Assembly: GCA_946611495.1 (NCBI GenBank)
Contig: CAMODR010000066.1
Coordinates: 1 to 6,662 of the forward strand
From: an uncultured Methanobrevibacter sp.
GTDB lineage: Archaea; Methanobacteriota; Methanobacteria; Methanobacteriales; Methanobacteriaceae
DNA length: 6,662 bases
Direction: 5' to 3'
This document shows positions 1 to 5,212 of the stretch, in pieces. Position 1 is the stretch's first letter. Each line of letters begins with the position of its first letter. The notes below the pieces were generated by a model that did not search any database, had not been told where the DNA came from, and saw nothing but the letters and a program-made list of their open reading frames with translations. The translations under genes and the position numbers were made by a program.

Positions 1-69
1 ATTTAAAAGAGATAATTAATATTTTTTGTCTCATTAGATTGATGATGATTATTATTTCGGGGTGAAAAG

Positions 70-600
70 ATGATAAAATTAAGTTATGATATGCAGGTCT
101 ATAGAAGAGACTTAAAGGAAGTCCTCAAAAGAACAGACAATGTTGTGGAATTAGGATGTCATGTTGGAAAAACCAGTGAGGTTATTTTATATAAATTGAC
201 TACAGGCTCCCTAATAGGCATTGACAACAGTCCTGAAGCTGTAAAACCATTAGAAAAGTTATCTTTTCATAATGAAAACTTTAGTTATTTAATTGGTGAT
301 GTTCGTCGTCATGAGGTCCTTCAAGAGGTAACTGAAATGATAGACCACTGTGATGTTTTGTCTATTGATTTAGGTGGAGGCTATCATCCAGACACTGTGT
401 TTAAGGTTTATTATATTTGGGCTTCAACTTTAAAGCCAAGAGATGTTCTTATTAGAAATCAAGGATTAATAGACTTTGTTAATTCAGCCATTACTACTGA
501 AGATATGATTTCAGAGAATGGATGGCTTGAATCATGTGGAGATCAAGGAATTCCTCCTCAAATCAAGGAATTCAGTCTATGGACTGATAAATTAGATTGA
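70..600 (+). CDS. Small class I SAM-dependent methyltransferase, substrate unknown
   Basis: This 176-residue soluble protein has the N-terminal half of a Rossmann-fold methyltransferase. Motif I is VVELGCHVGKT (residues 25-35), the glycine-rich SAM loop. The acidic residue that would bind the SAM ribose is D52 in GIDNSPE (50-56). IGDVR (75-79) fits the strand that contacts the adenine, and DVLSIDLGGGYHPDTVF (95-111) fits motif IV, near the catalytic site. There is no signal peptide or membrane segment. It is shorter than many family members (about 200-250 residues), with little C-terminal sequence for substrate recognition, so the substrate (small molecule, protein or RNA) cannot be named. 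The start is well supported: GGGGTGA at 59-65 lies four bases before the ATG and matches the archaeal 16S tail. It stands alone, with a T-rich spacer after it. The methyltransferase fold is a confident call; a specific function is not. Confidence 0.85.
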   Translation: MIKLSYDMQVYRRDLKEVLKRTDNVVELGCHVGKTSEVILYKLTTGSLIGIDNSPEAVKPLEKLSFHNENFSYLIGDVRRHEVLQEVTEMIDHCDVLSIDLGGGYHPDTVFKVYYIWASTLKPRDVLIRNQGLIDFVNSAITTEDMISENGWLESCGDQGIPPQIKEFSLWTDKLD

Positions 601-606
601 TTTTTT

Positions 607-660
607 TGAATTATTTATCTATTGTCTATTTATAATTCACTATTTATTTTTTATTTTTTT
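607..660 (+). terminator. Probable terminator of the methyltransferase gene
   Basis: An inverted repeat TGAATTAT / ATAATTCA (607-614 and 632-639) with a 17-base loop is followed by a T-rich stretch ending in a run of seven T at 654-660. More T runs follow to 692. Archaeal RNA polymerase can stop at U tracts alone, so the T runs are the stronger evidence. The long loop makes this hairpin weaker than the three others in the window. Confidence 0.5.
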
Positions 661-869
661 ATGTTTCTTATTTTTTTTAAAAAACTTTTTTTATCTATTT
701 TTAATGATTTTTTATTTTTATTAATAATTTTGCATTTTTTTTAATTGTTTTCTTATTTTTGTTTAAGATTTTATTAACTGTCTATTTTATCAAACTAACT
801 TATAGAATTATTATTTTTAAATTATCATTATTTTCCTATAATTTTTATATGATTATTCTATAAAAAACA

Positions 870-906
870 AATAGTTTTATATGTAATAAGGGATATATAG
901 ACTATT
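870..906. repeat. Imperfect inverted repeat upstream of the DUF4012 gene
   Basis: The left arm AATAGTTTTATAT (870-882) and right arm ATATATAGACTATT (893-906) pair over about 11-12 positions with one bulge, around a ten-base centre GTAATAAGGG. It lies about 130 bases upstream of the DUF4012 start. It could be a distal regulator site, or a chance dyad in AT-rich DNA. Confidence 0.3.
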
Positions 907-923
907 AATATGTATTTTATATG

Positions 924-937
924 TTTTATTAATAAAA
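924..937. repeat. Perfect 14-bp palindrome TTTTATTAATAAAA
   Basis: TTTTATTAATAAAA reads identically on both strands. It lies between the other two dyads upstream of the DUF4012 gene, with its centre 30 bp from that of the 952-969 dyad. A regulator site is possible, but A/T-only palindromes arise easily by chance. Confidence 0.35.
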
Positions 938-951
938 TGTATGAAAATATT

Positions 952-969
952 ATTTAATGTGCATTAAAT
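952..969. promoter_or_regulatory. 18-bp operator-like dyad before the DUF4012 gene
   Basis: ATTTAATG and CATTAAAT (952-959 and 962-969) form a perfect inverted repeat around a two-base centre. Half-sites about ten bases apart are typical of dimeric helix-turn-helix regulators. The right arm overlaps the best TATA-like stretch upstream of the gene (964-975), so a bound protein could compete with TBP/TFB and act as a repressor. The dyad is seen directly; operator function is inferred. Confidence 0.4.
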
Positions 970-975
970 TAAAAT
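964..975 (+). promoter_or_regulatory. Candidate TATA box of the DUF4012 gene
   Basis: TTAAATTAAAAT is an archaeal TATA-like stretch. Transcription would start about 25 bases downstream, near 993-1000, giving a leader of about 35-42 bases that contains the ribosome binding site GAGG (1025-1028). TTTTATATG at 915-923 is an alternative and would give a longer leader. AT richness makes any single choice uncertain. Confidence 0.3.
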
Positions 976-1034
976 TCAGATTTTCCTGATATTAATTTAT
1001 TTAAAAAATTATTCTTATTTGAAAGAGGATTATT

Positions 1035-1751
1035 ATGAAAAGATCAAAGAAATTGATTATAGCAATCCTTGTAGTGATACTTCTTGGATTATTGCTACTC
1101 ATTGCAGGATACTTCATAGGCGGTCCTGATTTATCACAAGAAAATAAGACCATCTTGGTTTTAGCAGCTGATAAATACGAACAGCCTGGTGGAGGTTGTG
1201 ATATGGCTTACTTAGTACGCTTAGAAAACGGCCATTTAGAAAATTACACTCCTGTATATCCTGGTGGAATGTATCACCCTAGCCAACCGGCTCCTGGTGG
1301 ACTGAGTGGTAATATGCTGCTTCACGACTCCATGTATAATGGTGTTGAAGATGGTATGCAGTATGCAAAAGAGATTGTAGCTTACCATACTGGTATTGAG
1401 GCTGATGCAGTGGTTCTTGTTTATGACGAAGGTGTAGACAATATCCTTGATTCAATCAGACCTATTGAAGTGGATGGTGTTGAAACCAATCTTAGTGCAA
1501 CTGACATCATACGTGAAAACGATAATTATGCAGGATATAAAGGTAATGGCGGTGTAACTGGAACCATGTCCAGAGCAGATGCTGTAATGGTTTTAGTAAA
1601 AGCTATTTCAAAAGCAGCTAAAGATCCTACCAAGAAGAACGCTATGTTACATGCAGCTTTAGATGAATACACTAAAGGTAACATTGTAATGCAACCTCAA
1701 GGTTCATTTACACGTTTACTTGCTACTAAAGGATTGGAAAGCATAGGATAA
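1035..1751 (+). CDS. Membrane-anchored DUF4012 / LCP-like protein
   Basis: This 238-residue protein starts with basic residues (MKRSKK) and a hydrophobic segment at about 7-29 without a clear cleavage site. It is therefore probably a signal anchor with the remainder outside the cell. The exported part resembles DUF4012 and, in pattern order, LytR-CpsA-Psr (LCP) phosphotransferases: ILVLAAD (40-46), DMAYLVRLENG (56-66), a central TGIEADAVVLVYDEGVDNIL (119-138), and MSRADAVMVLVKAI (178-191). The stretch at 72-96 is rich in Gly, Pro and Tyr. LCP enzymes attach glycopolymers to cell walls; a related envelope role in a pseudomurein archaeon is inference, and the catalytic residues are unproven. 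The start follows GAGG by six bases. The gene appears monocistronic, with dyads upstream and a strong hairpin terminator downstream. I am fairly sure of the DUF4012 assignment from memory of the family pattern. Confidence 0.72.
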   Translation: MKRSKKLIIAILVVILLGLLLLIAGYFIGGPDLSQENKTILVLAADKYEQPGGGCDMAYLVRLENGHLENYTPVYPGGMYHPSQPAPGGLSGNMLLHDSMYNGVEDGMQYAKEIVAYHTGIEADAVVLVYDEGVDNILDSIRPIEVDGVETNLSATDIIRENDNYAGYKGNGGVTGTMSRADAVMVLVKAISKAAKDPTKKNAMLHAALDEYTKGNIVMQPQGSFTRLLATKGLESIG

Positions 1752-1760
1752 CTTAATCCA

Positions 1761-1808
1761 TTCTTTAAGGAATTTTTAATTCTTTAAAGAACTTTTTTTA
1801 TTTTTTTT
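1761..1808 (+). terminator. Bacterial-style hairpin terminator of the DUF4012 gene
   Basis: TTCTTTAAGGAATT (1761-1774) pairs with AATTCTTTAAAGAA (1778-1791) over 14 positions, 13 Watson-Crick and one G-U, around the three-base loop TTT. Seven T (1793-1799) and eight T (1801-1808) follow. The hairpin begins nine bases after the stop codon. The geometry is that of an intrinsic terminator, although the stem is mostly A-T. Confidence 0.8.
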
Positions 1809-1866
1809 CATTTATATTAATTTATAAACTTTTTTTACTTTTTTATATTATTTAGTCTATTTCAGC

Positions 1867-1941
1867 GTTTTTTTATTGATTTTATGACTATTTTTAAAAA
1901 GAGTTATTTTTAGTTTTTTATTGATTTTATTGCTATTTTTA
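1867..1941. repeat. Near-identical 30/29-base direct repeat pair
   Basis: Copy one (1867-1896) and copy two (1913-1941) share the pattern G, a run of six or seven T, ATTGATTTTAT, two variable bases, CTATTTTTA. They differ by one T and two substitutions. This looks like a local duplication in the spacer; no function is evident. Confidence 0.6.
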
Positions 1942-1989
1942 TTAATATGTGCTATTCAGTATATTATATATTATTTTAAAAAGAGTGGT

Positions 1990-2021
1990 TTAAGATATTA
2001 AAATATTAAGATATTAAAATA
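1990..2021. repeat. Perfect tandem duplication of a 16-base unit
   Basis: TTAAGATATTAAAATA occurs twice head to tail with no mismatch (1990-2005 and 2006-2021). It lies about 20 bases beyond the T-tract terminator of the flavoprotein gene. A recent slippage duplication is the simplest explanation. Confidence 0.8.
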
Positions 2022-2040
2022 TGTATTATATTTTAGAAAA

Positions 2041-2080
2041 TAAAAAAAAAGAAAAAGTTTAGTTTTAGTTATTAAAACTA
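2041..2080 (-). terminator. Hairpin terminator overlapping the flavoprotein stop codon
   Basis: On the minus strand, TAGTTTTA (2080-2073) pairs perfectly with TAAAACTA (2067-2060) around a five-base loop. AAC, five T, C and nine T (to 2042) follow. The first three bases of the descending arm are the TAA stop codon, and the ascending arm encodes the last Ser-Phe-Asn. Terminating ribosomes would cover the hairpin, which would tie its folding to translation. Confidence 0.7.
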
Positions 2081-3384
2081 TTAGCAGCTTCTTGACCTGC
2101 TAAATAACCAGTAGAGAATGCTATTTGTAGATTATATCCTCCAGTAGGTCCAGCGACTTCAAGAACTTCTCCTGCAAAGTATAATCCTTCAACAAGTCTT
2201 GATTCAAGGGTTTTAGGATTCATTTCCTTGGACTTGACTCCACCAATAGTCACTTTTGCAAGATCAGTTTCTAAAGATTCAATCTCAATAATATGCCTTT
2301 TAAGATTTTCAGCCAACTTATTCTTGTCCTTTTTGGTAATGTTTGCCATAGTCTTTTTTGGATTGATGTCTATTTTCATTAGGAAATAATCTATAAAGTT
2401 ATTCGGAAGGAATCTTTTCATATAACTCTTTATTGAAAGCTTTCCATTATTAGGGCTGTCCTTTGTAATTTGGCTCTTAATGTCCTCTTCAGTAAGGTTC
2501 GGACAAAAGTCTATGCTGATTCTGTTTGTGAAGAGTTCAACATCCTCAATATTATCTATTTCATTTAGATTCTTATCAAGAATTGAGAAATTGGATTTCT
2601 CTATTAGCTTATTGCTTAAGTCAATGATTGCAGGTCCTGTTAGACCAAAATGACTGATTAAAACATCTCCCTTAACTGAAACCTTTTTCTTCTTGTCCTT
2701 AAATGAGACTTCAACATCCTCAAGTTTAAGTCCAGTTAATGTCTTTAGAAGGAAATCATCAACATTGAATGAAACAAGCCCTGGCTTAATGTCTGTAATG
2801 GTATGATTCATTTTGGAAGCGATCCTATATCCATCTCCACTTGAGCCTGTATTTTGATAAGTAATGCCTCCTGTAGATACTATAATCTTTGATGCATTTA
2901 ATGATATCTTATCATTTTCTATTTCAAATATTGGTTCCATATTCTCATTTAATTCATGTTCGATATCATTTTCATTAATTGGACAATTGAAATATATATC
3001 CACTTCCAATTCTTCAAGGTATTCCTCTAAAATGTCAAGTATGTCATGGGCATCTTCACTGTCTGGAAATACTCTCTTATTGTCTTCTGTGTGAAATTCA
3101 AGGTCTTTCTCTTCAAATATTGAAAGCAATTTTTCCTGAGGAAGTGTGTATAATGCATGCTTTAGAAAGTTCTTGTTTTTATTGTAGTAGTTTAGCTGGT
3201 CATGAATTGGGGTGCTGTTGGTTATATTACAACGGCCTCCTCCTGTTAAAAGAAGCTTTTTGCCTAAACTATCATTTTTTTCCAGTATGCATACTGTTTT
3301 AGGACCTAATAGTTCTGCAGCTCTAATTGCAGCAATCATGCCTGCAGGTCCTCCTCCAATAACTGCTATTTTATATTCTTTCAT
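2065..3384 (-). CDS. BaiN/HI0933-family NAD(P)/FAD-dependent oxidoreductase
   Basis: This 439-residue cytoplasmic flavoprotein belongs to the HI0933/BaiN family (Pfam PF03486 type). The N-terminal Rossmann FAD site is GGGPAG (10-15), with E35 in ILEKND at the end of strand two. The family signature GKKLLLTGGGRCNITN spans 41-56. STGG (170-173) and GSSGDGYRIA (180-189) follow, then HFGLTGP (245-251). The C-terminal FAD block runs from GGVKSKEMNPKTLESRLVEG (381-400) through YFAGEVLEVAGPTGGYNLQ (402-420). All expected blocks are present and the length is near the family norm of 400-420, with a lysine-rich middle. Members reduce unsaturated or other small substrates, but the physiological substrate is usually unknown, and I cannot choose one here. 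The ATG start has AAGGT (3395-3391) six bases upstream. A 188-base gap and the aspS terminator argue for an independent transcript. Confidence 0.92.
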   Translation of the reverse strand: MKEYKIAVIGGGPAGMIAAIRAAELLGPKTVCILEKNDSLGKKLLLTGGGRCNITNSTPIHDQLNYYNKNKNFLKHALYTLPQEKLLSIFEEKDLEFHTEDNKRVFPDSEDAHDILDILEEYLEELEVDIYFNCPINENDIEHELNENMEPIFEIENDKISLNASKIIVSTGGITYQNTGSSGDGYRIASKMNHTITDIKPGLVSFNVDDFLLKTLTGLKLEDVEVSFKDKKKKVSVKGDVLISHFGLTGPAIIDLSNKLIEKSNFSILDKNLNEIDNIEDVELFTNRISIDFCPNLTEEDIKSQITKDSPNNGKLSIKSYMKRFLPNNFIDYFLMKIDINPKKTMANITKKDKNKLAENLKRHIIEIESLETDLAKVTIGGVKSKEMNPKTLESRLVEGLYFAGEVLEVAGPTGGYNLQIAFSTGYLAGQEAANSFNN

Positions 3385-3396
3385 GTTATTACCTTG

Positions 3397-3408
3397 ATTT
3401 CTAGAAAT
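3397..3408. promoter_or_regulatory. 12-bp perfect palindrome at the flavoprotein promoter
   Basis: ATTTCTAGAAAT (3397-3408) is a perfect palindrome between the candidate TATA box and the ribosome binding site AAGGT, about where transcription should start. An operator at this position would block the polymerase. No regulator is encoded nearby, so this is a candidate only. Confidence 0.35.
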
Positions 3409-3422
3409 GTTATAACTTTAAA

Positions 3423-3435
3423 TTTTATATTAAAA
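3423..3435 (-). promoter_or_regulatory. Candidate TATA box of the flavoprotein gene
   Basis: On the minus strand, TTTTAATATAAAA (3435-3423) is TATA-like and lies about 40-50 bases before the ATG. Transcription would start near 3400-3407, leaving a leader of about 20 bases with the AAGGT site. Many A/T runs nearby make this tentative. Confidence 0.4.
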
Positions 3436-3510
3436 TAAGAAAATTAGTTTTTTAAATTTCTTCTTGGTTTTTGAATTATTTTGTTTATTTTATATATTTT
3501 TGATTTGATT

Positions 3511-3554
3511 TAAAAAAAGAAAATAATAAATAAAGATTAAATCTCTATTTATTA
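3511..3554 (-). terminator. Bacterial-style hairpin terminator of aspS
   Basis: On the minus strand, TAATAAATAGAGAT (3554-3541) pairs with ATCTTTATTTATTA (3537-3524) over 14 positions, with one G-U pair and the three-base loop TTA. TTTTC and seven T (3518-3512) follow. The stem begins about 18 bases after the TAG stop codon. Its architecture closely matches the terminator at 1761-1808: the same stem length, one wobble and a three-base loop. Confidence 0.75.
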
Positions 3555-3572
3555 GTTGAATTTATTAATTAA

Positions 3573-4895
3573 CTAAGGAGTTAATCTGTGTCTGTCTCTT
3601 GGGAAGAGAACAGTTTCTCTAATGTTGTCTACACCAGTTAAAACCATAGCTAATCTGTCTGCACCTACACCCCAACCTGCGTGAGGAGCCATACCATATT
3701 CAAAGGCTTTCAAGTAGCTTCCGAATCCTTCTGGGTTTAAGTCTCTTTCAATCATTTGTTTTACTAAAAGATCGTATTGGTGAACCCTAATGGAACCTGA
3801 TGAGATTTCAAGGTTTTTATACATTAAGTCGAAAGCATGGCTGATTTCAGGTCTGTCTTCATATGGCATTGCATAAAATGGTTTGATAGCAGATGGCCAA
3901 TCGGTTAAGAAGTAGAAACCTTCTTGAGTGTCACCTAAAGCTTTTTCAGCTTCTCTGGATAAGTCTTCTCCCCATTCCATATCGATTCCTTTAGAGTTGA
4001 TAATGTCTACAGCATCATCATACTTGACTTCTGGGAATGGTCCTTCTGGGATAGCGCTTAAGTCATAATCTAAGGTTTCAAGTTCTTTTGCACAGTTTTC
4101 CTTAGTGGATTGGAGCACTCTGGTAATCATGCCGTCTAATACGTTCATTACATCAACATCATCTGCAAAGGAGATTTCACAATCGATTGATACCGCTTCG
4201 TTTAAGTGTCTTAAGGTATCGTGTTCTTCTGCTCTGAAGATTTGTCCGATTTCGAATACCTTATCGAATCCAGCTCCCATCATCATTTGCTTGTATAATT
4301 GTGGGGATTGGCCTAAGAAAGCTTCCTTTTCAAAGTAAGTGATTGGGAAAAGTTCAGTTCCACCTTCAGTAGCTGATGCTACGAGTTTAGGGGTGTTGAT
4401 TTCAATCATGCCTTGTTCATAGAAGTATTCACGAACGGTTTTAAACATGTTTGCCTTTATTTTAAATATTGAACTTACATTAGCTTTTCTTAAGTCAAGG
4501 AATCTTGAGTTTAATCTTGTATCGATTTCAGCTTTAACCTTTTCAGTTGGGTCCATTGGCAATGGCTGTTTAGCAGGGTTTAGGATAGTGATTTCACTTG
4601 GAATGATTTCCACACCGTTTGGTGCTTTTCCTGCATCTTGTACAGTACCTTTTATAGCAACTACAGATTCTTTTCTAAGTGCTCTTAAGTCTTCTAATAT
4701 TTCAGCATCTACTTTTTTGCTTGGTGCAGTTATTTGCACTAATCCGTCTCTGTCTCTGATGATAACAAAGATGATTCCGCCTAAGTCTCTAATTTCATGT
4801 ACCCAACCCATTATAAGTACTTCTTCACCGCTGATGTCAGGGTTTACGTCTTTGGAATAATGAGTTCTTCTTAAATCGCGTAATAAGTAATCCAC
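3573..4895 (-). CDS. aspS: Aspartyl-tRNA synthetase, archaeal, predicted non-discriminating
   Basis: This 440-residue class IIb synthetase attaches aspartate to tRNA. An N-terminal OB-fold anticodon domain (about 1-105) precedes the catalytic domain. Visible blocks are IEINTPK (164-170, motif 1), ATEGGTELF (175-183), QSPQLYKQ (196-203), [15 protein letters not shown] (219-233, motif 2 with R221), [14 protein letters not shown] (364-377) and [15 protein letters not shown] (407-421, motif 3 with R414), ending [10 protein letters not shown]. It lacks the large insert of bacterial AspRS, so it is the archaeal/eukaryotic type. H33 (GWVHE) and P92 (KAPNG) occupy positions that are Trp and Lys in discriminating archaeal enzymes. 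This predicts that it also charges tRNA(Asn), with a GatCAB-type amidotransferase elsewhere making Asn-tRNA. The start is GTG: an in-frame TGA (4907-4905) lies just upstream and GAGG is seven bases before it. Confidence 0.97.
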   Translation of the reverse strand: MDYLLRDLRRTHYSKDVNPDISGEEVLIMGWVHEIRDLGGIIFVIIRDRDGLVQITAPSKKVDAEILEDLRALRKESVVAIKGTVQDAGKAPNGVEIIPSEITILNPAKQPLPMDPTEKVKAEIDTRLNSRFLDLRKANVSSIFKIKANMFKTVREYFYEQGMIEINTPKLVASATEGGTELFPITYFEKEAFLGQSPQLYKQMMMGAGFDKVFEIGQIFRAEEHDTLRHLNEAVSIDCEISFADDVDVMNVLDGMITRVLQSTKENCAKELETLDYDLSAIPEGPFPEVKYDDAVDIINSKGIDMEWGEDLSREAEKALGDTQEGFYFLTDWPSAIKPFYAMPYEDRPEISHAFDLMYKNLEISSGSIRVHQYDLLVKQMIERDLNPEGFGSYLKAFEYGMAPHAGWGVGADRLAMVLTGVDNIRETVLFPRDRHRLTP

Positions 4896-4898
4896 TTT

Positions 4899-4906
4899 AT
4901 CGCCTC
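4899..4906 (-). promoter_or_regulatory. Ribosome binding site fixing the GTG start of aspS
   Basis: On the minus strand, GAGGCGAT (4906-4899) matches the archaeal GAGGTGAT consensus except at one position. Its GAGG core ends seven bases before the GTG at 4895. Together with the in-frame TGA that overlaps this region, it leaves GTG as the only sensible start. Confidence 0.7.
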
Positions 4907-4942
4907 ATTTTTTTCATAATTTTATTATATTAATTAAAGAAT

Positions 4943-4950
4943 TATTTAAA
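4943..4950 (-). promoter_or_regulatory. Candidate TATA box of aspS
   Basis: On the minus strand, TTTAAATA (4950-4943) agrees fully with the archaeal TATA consensus TTTAWATA and is preceded by an A-rich stretch that could serve as BRE. Transcription would start near 4920, giving a leader of about 25 bases with the ribosome binding site inside it. It lies between the 30-bp repeat array and the gene. Confidence 0.45.
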
Positions 4951-5010
4951 TTTTTAATTTATCATTAAACATTTTAAATAACATAATTATATAAATATCA
5001 TTTACTAATC

Positions 5011-5212
5011 ATTTAAAATCAATTCTGCTTAAATTTAGCTTCATTTATAAGTTTCTGATTAATTTTAGCTATTATTTATAAATTGCTACTAAATATTTGC
5101 TTATTTATAAACAGTTATTCAAATATTGCTTTATTTATAAATCTGCTGATATTTTAGATAATCATTTACTTGCCGTTTAAATTTAGCTATTTATTTATAA
5201 ACTGCAGCTAAT
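5011..5212. repeat. Degenerate ~30-bp tandem repeat array with TATA-like palindromes
   Basis: About seven units start at 5011, 5043, 5074, 5103, 5133, 5164 and 5193, with spacings of 32, 31, 29, 30, 31 and 29 bases. Five begin with ATTTATAA followed by A or G (5043, 5074, 5103, 5133, 5193). The units at 5011 (ATTTAAAA) and 5164 (ATTTACTT) are degenerate versions. Several also share TTTAGCTATT or a similar tail (5031-5042, 5064-5073, 5182-5192). TTTATAAA is its own reverse complement and resembles an archaeal TATA box. The array fills most of the 317-base spacer between hisD and aspS and runs up to the hisD stop codon. No open reading frame is apparent. Units diverge too much for a CRISPR array. 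The function is unknown. Confidence 0.75.

Larger units (their letters stand above)
601..1034. other. 434-base non-coding T/A-rich spacer
   Basis: I find no open reading frame, tRNA or other structured RNA gene here. The left part (601-770) is strongly T-rich on the plus strand, with T runs at 601-607, 654-660, 671-678 and 686-692, and would end the methyltransferase transcript. The right part (about 840-1034) holds short repeats and inverted repeats and should contain the promoter of the DUF4012 gene. The nonamer TTTTATATG occurs three times (843-851, 875-883, 915-923). Confidence 0.7.
1809..2040. other. Convergent spacer with T runs and short repeats
   Basis: This is the space between two converging transcripts. 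I see no gene in it. It contains further T runs usable from the left (1830-1836, 1839-1844, 1868-1874) and two small repeat families listed separately. ATTTTTAAAAAGAGT (1890-1904) recurs with one T fewer near 1974-1986. Confidence 0.6.

Noticed and set aside
1..69. ATTTAAAAG at 1-9 as the TATA box of the methyltransferase gene
   Set aside because: The position is plausible, but the window edge cuts off the upstream context and A/T richness makes the match uninformative.
601..1034. Small RNA or tRNA gene in the long spacer
   Set aside because: The sequence is almost entirely A/T with no cloverleaf or GC-rich island, unlike structured RNAs in an AT-rich archaeon.
2864..3397. Plus-strand open frames at 2864-3094, 3120-3302 and 3212-3397
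   Set aside because: They lie opposite the flavoprotein gene, which has all its family motifs. Their translations are low-complexity or unremarkable.
4105..4860. Plus-strand open frames at 4105-4338 and 4447-4860
   Set aside because: They are antisense to aspS, and their hydrophobic serine-rich translations are typical of the reverse strand of a conserved gene.
4897..4908. Three-codon minus-strand open frame (ATG AGG CGA TAA) ending one base before the aspS GTG
   Set aside because: It has no ribosome binding site of its own and overlaps that of aspS. An ATG here by chance is likely, so I do not call a leader peptide.
5011..5212. CRISPR array as the explanation for the ~30-bp periodicity
   Set aside because: There are no constant repeats separated by unique spacers. 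The conserved part is only about nine bases and the whole unit drifts.
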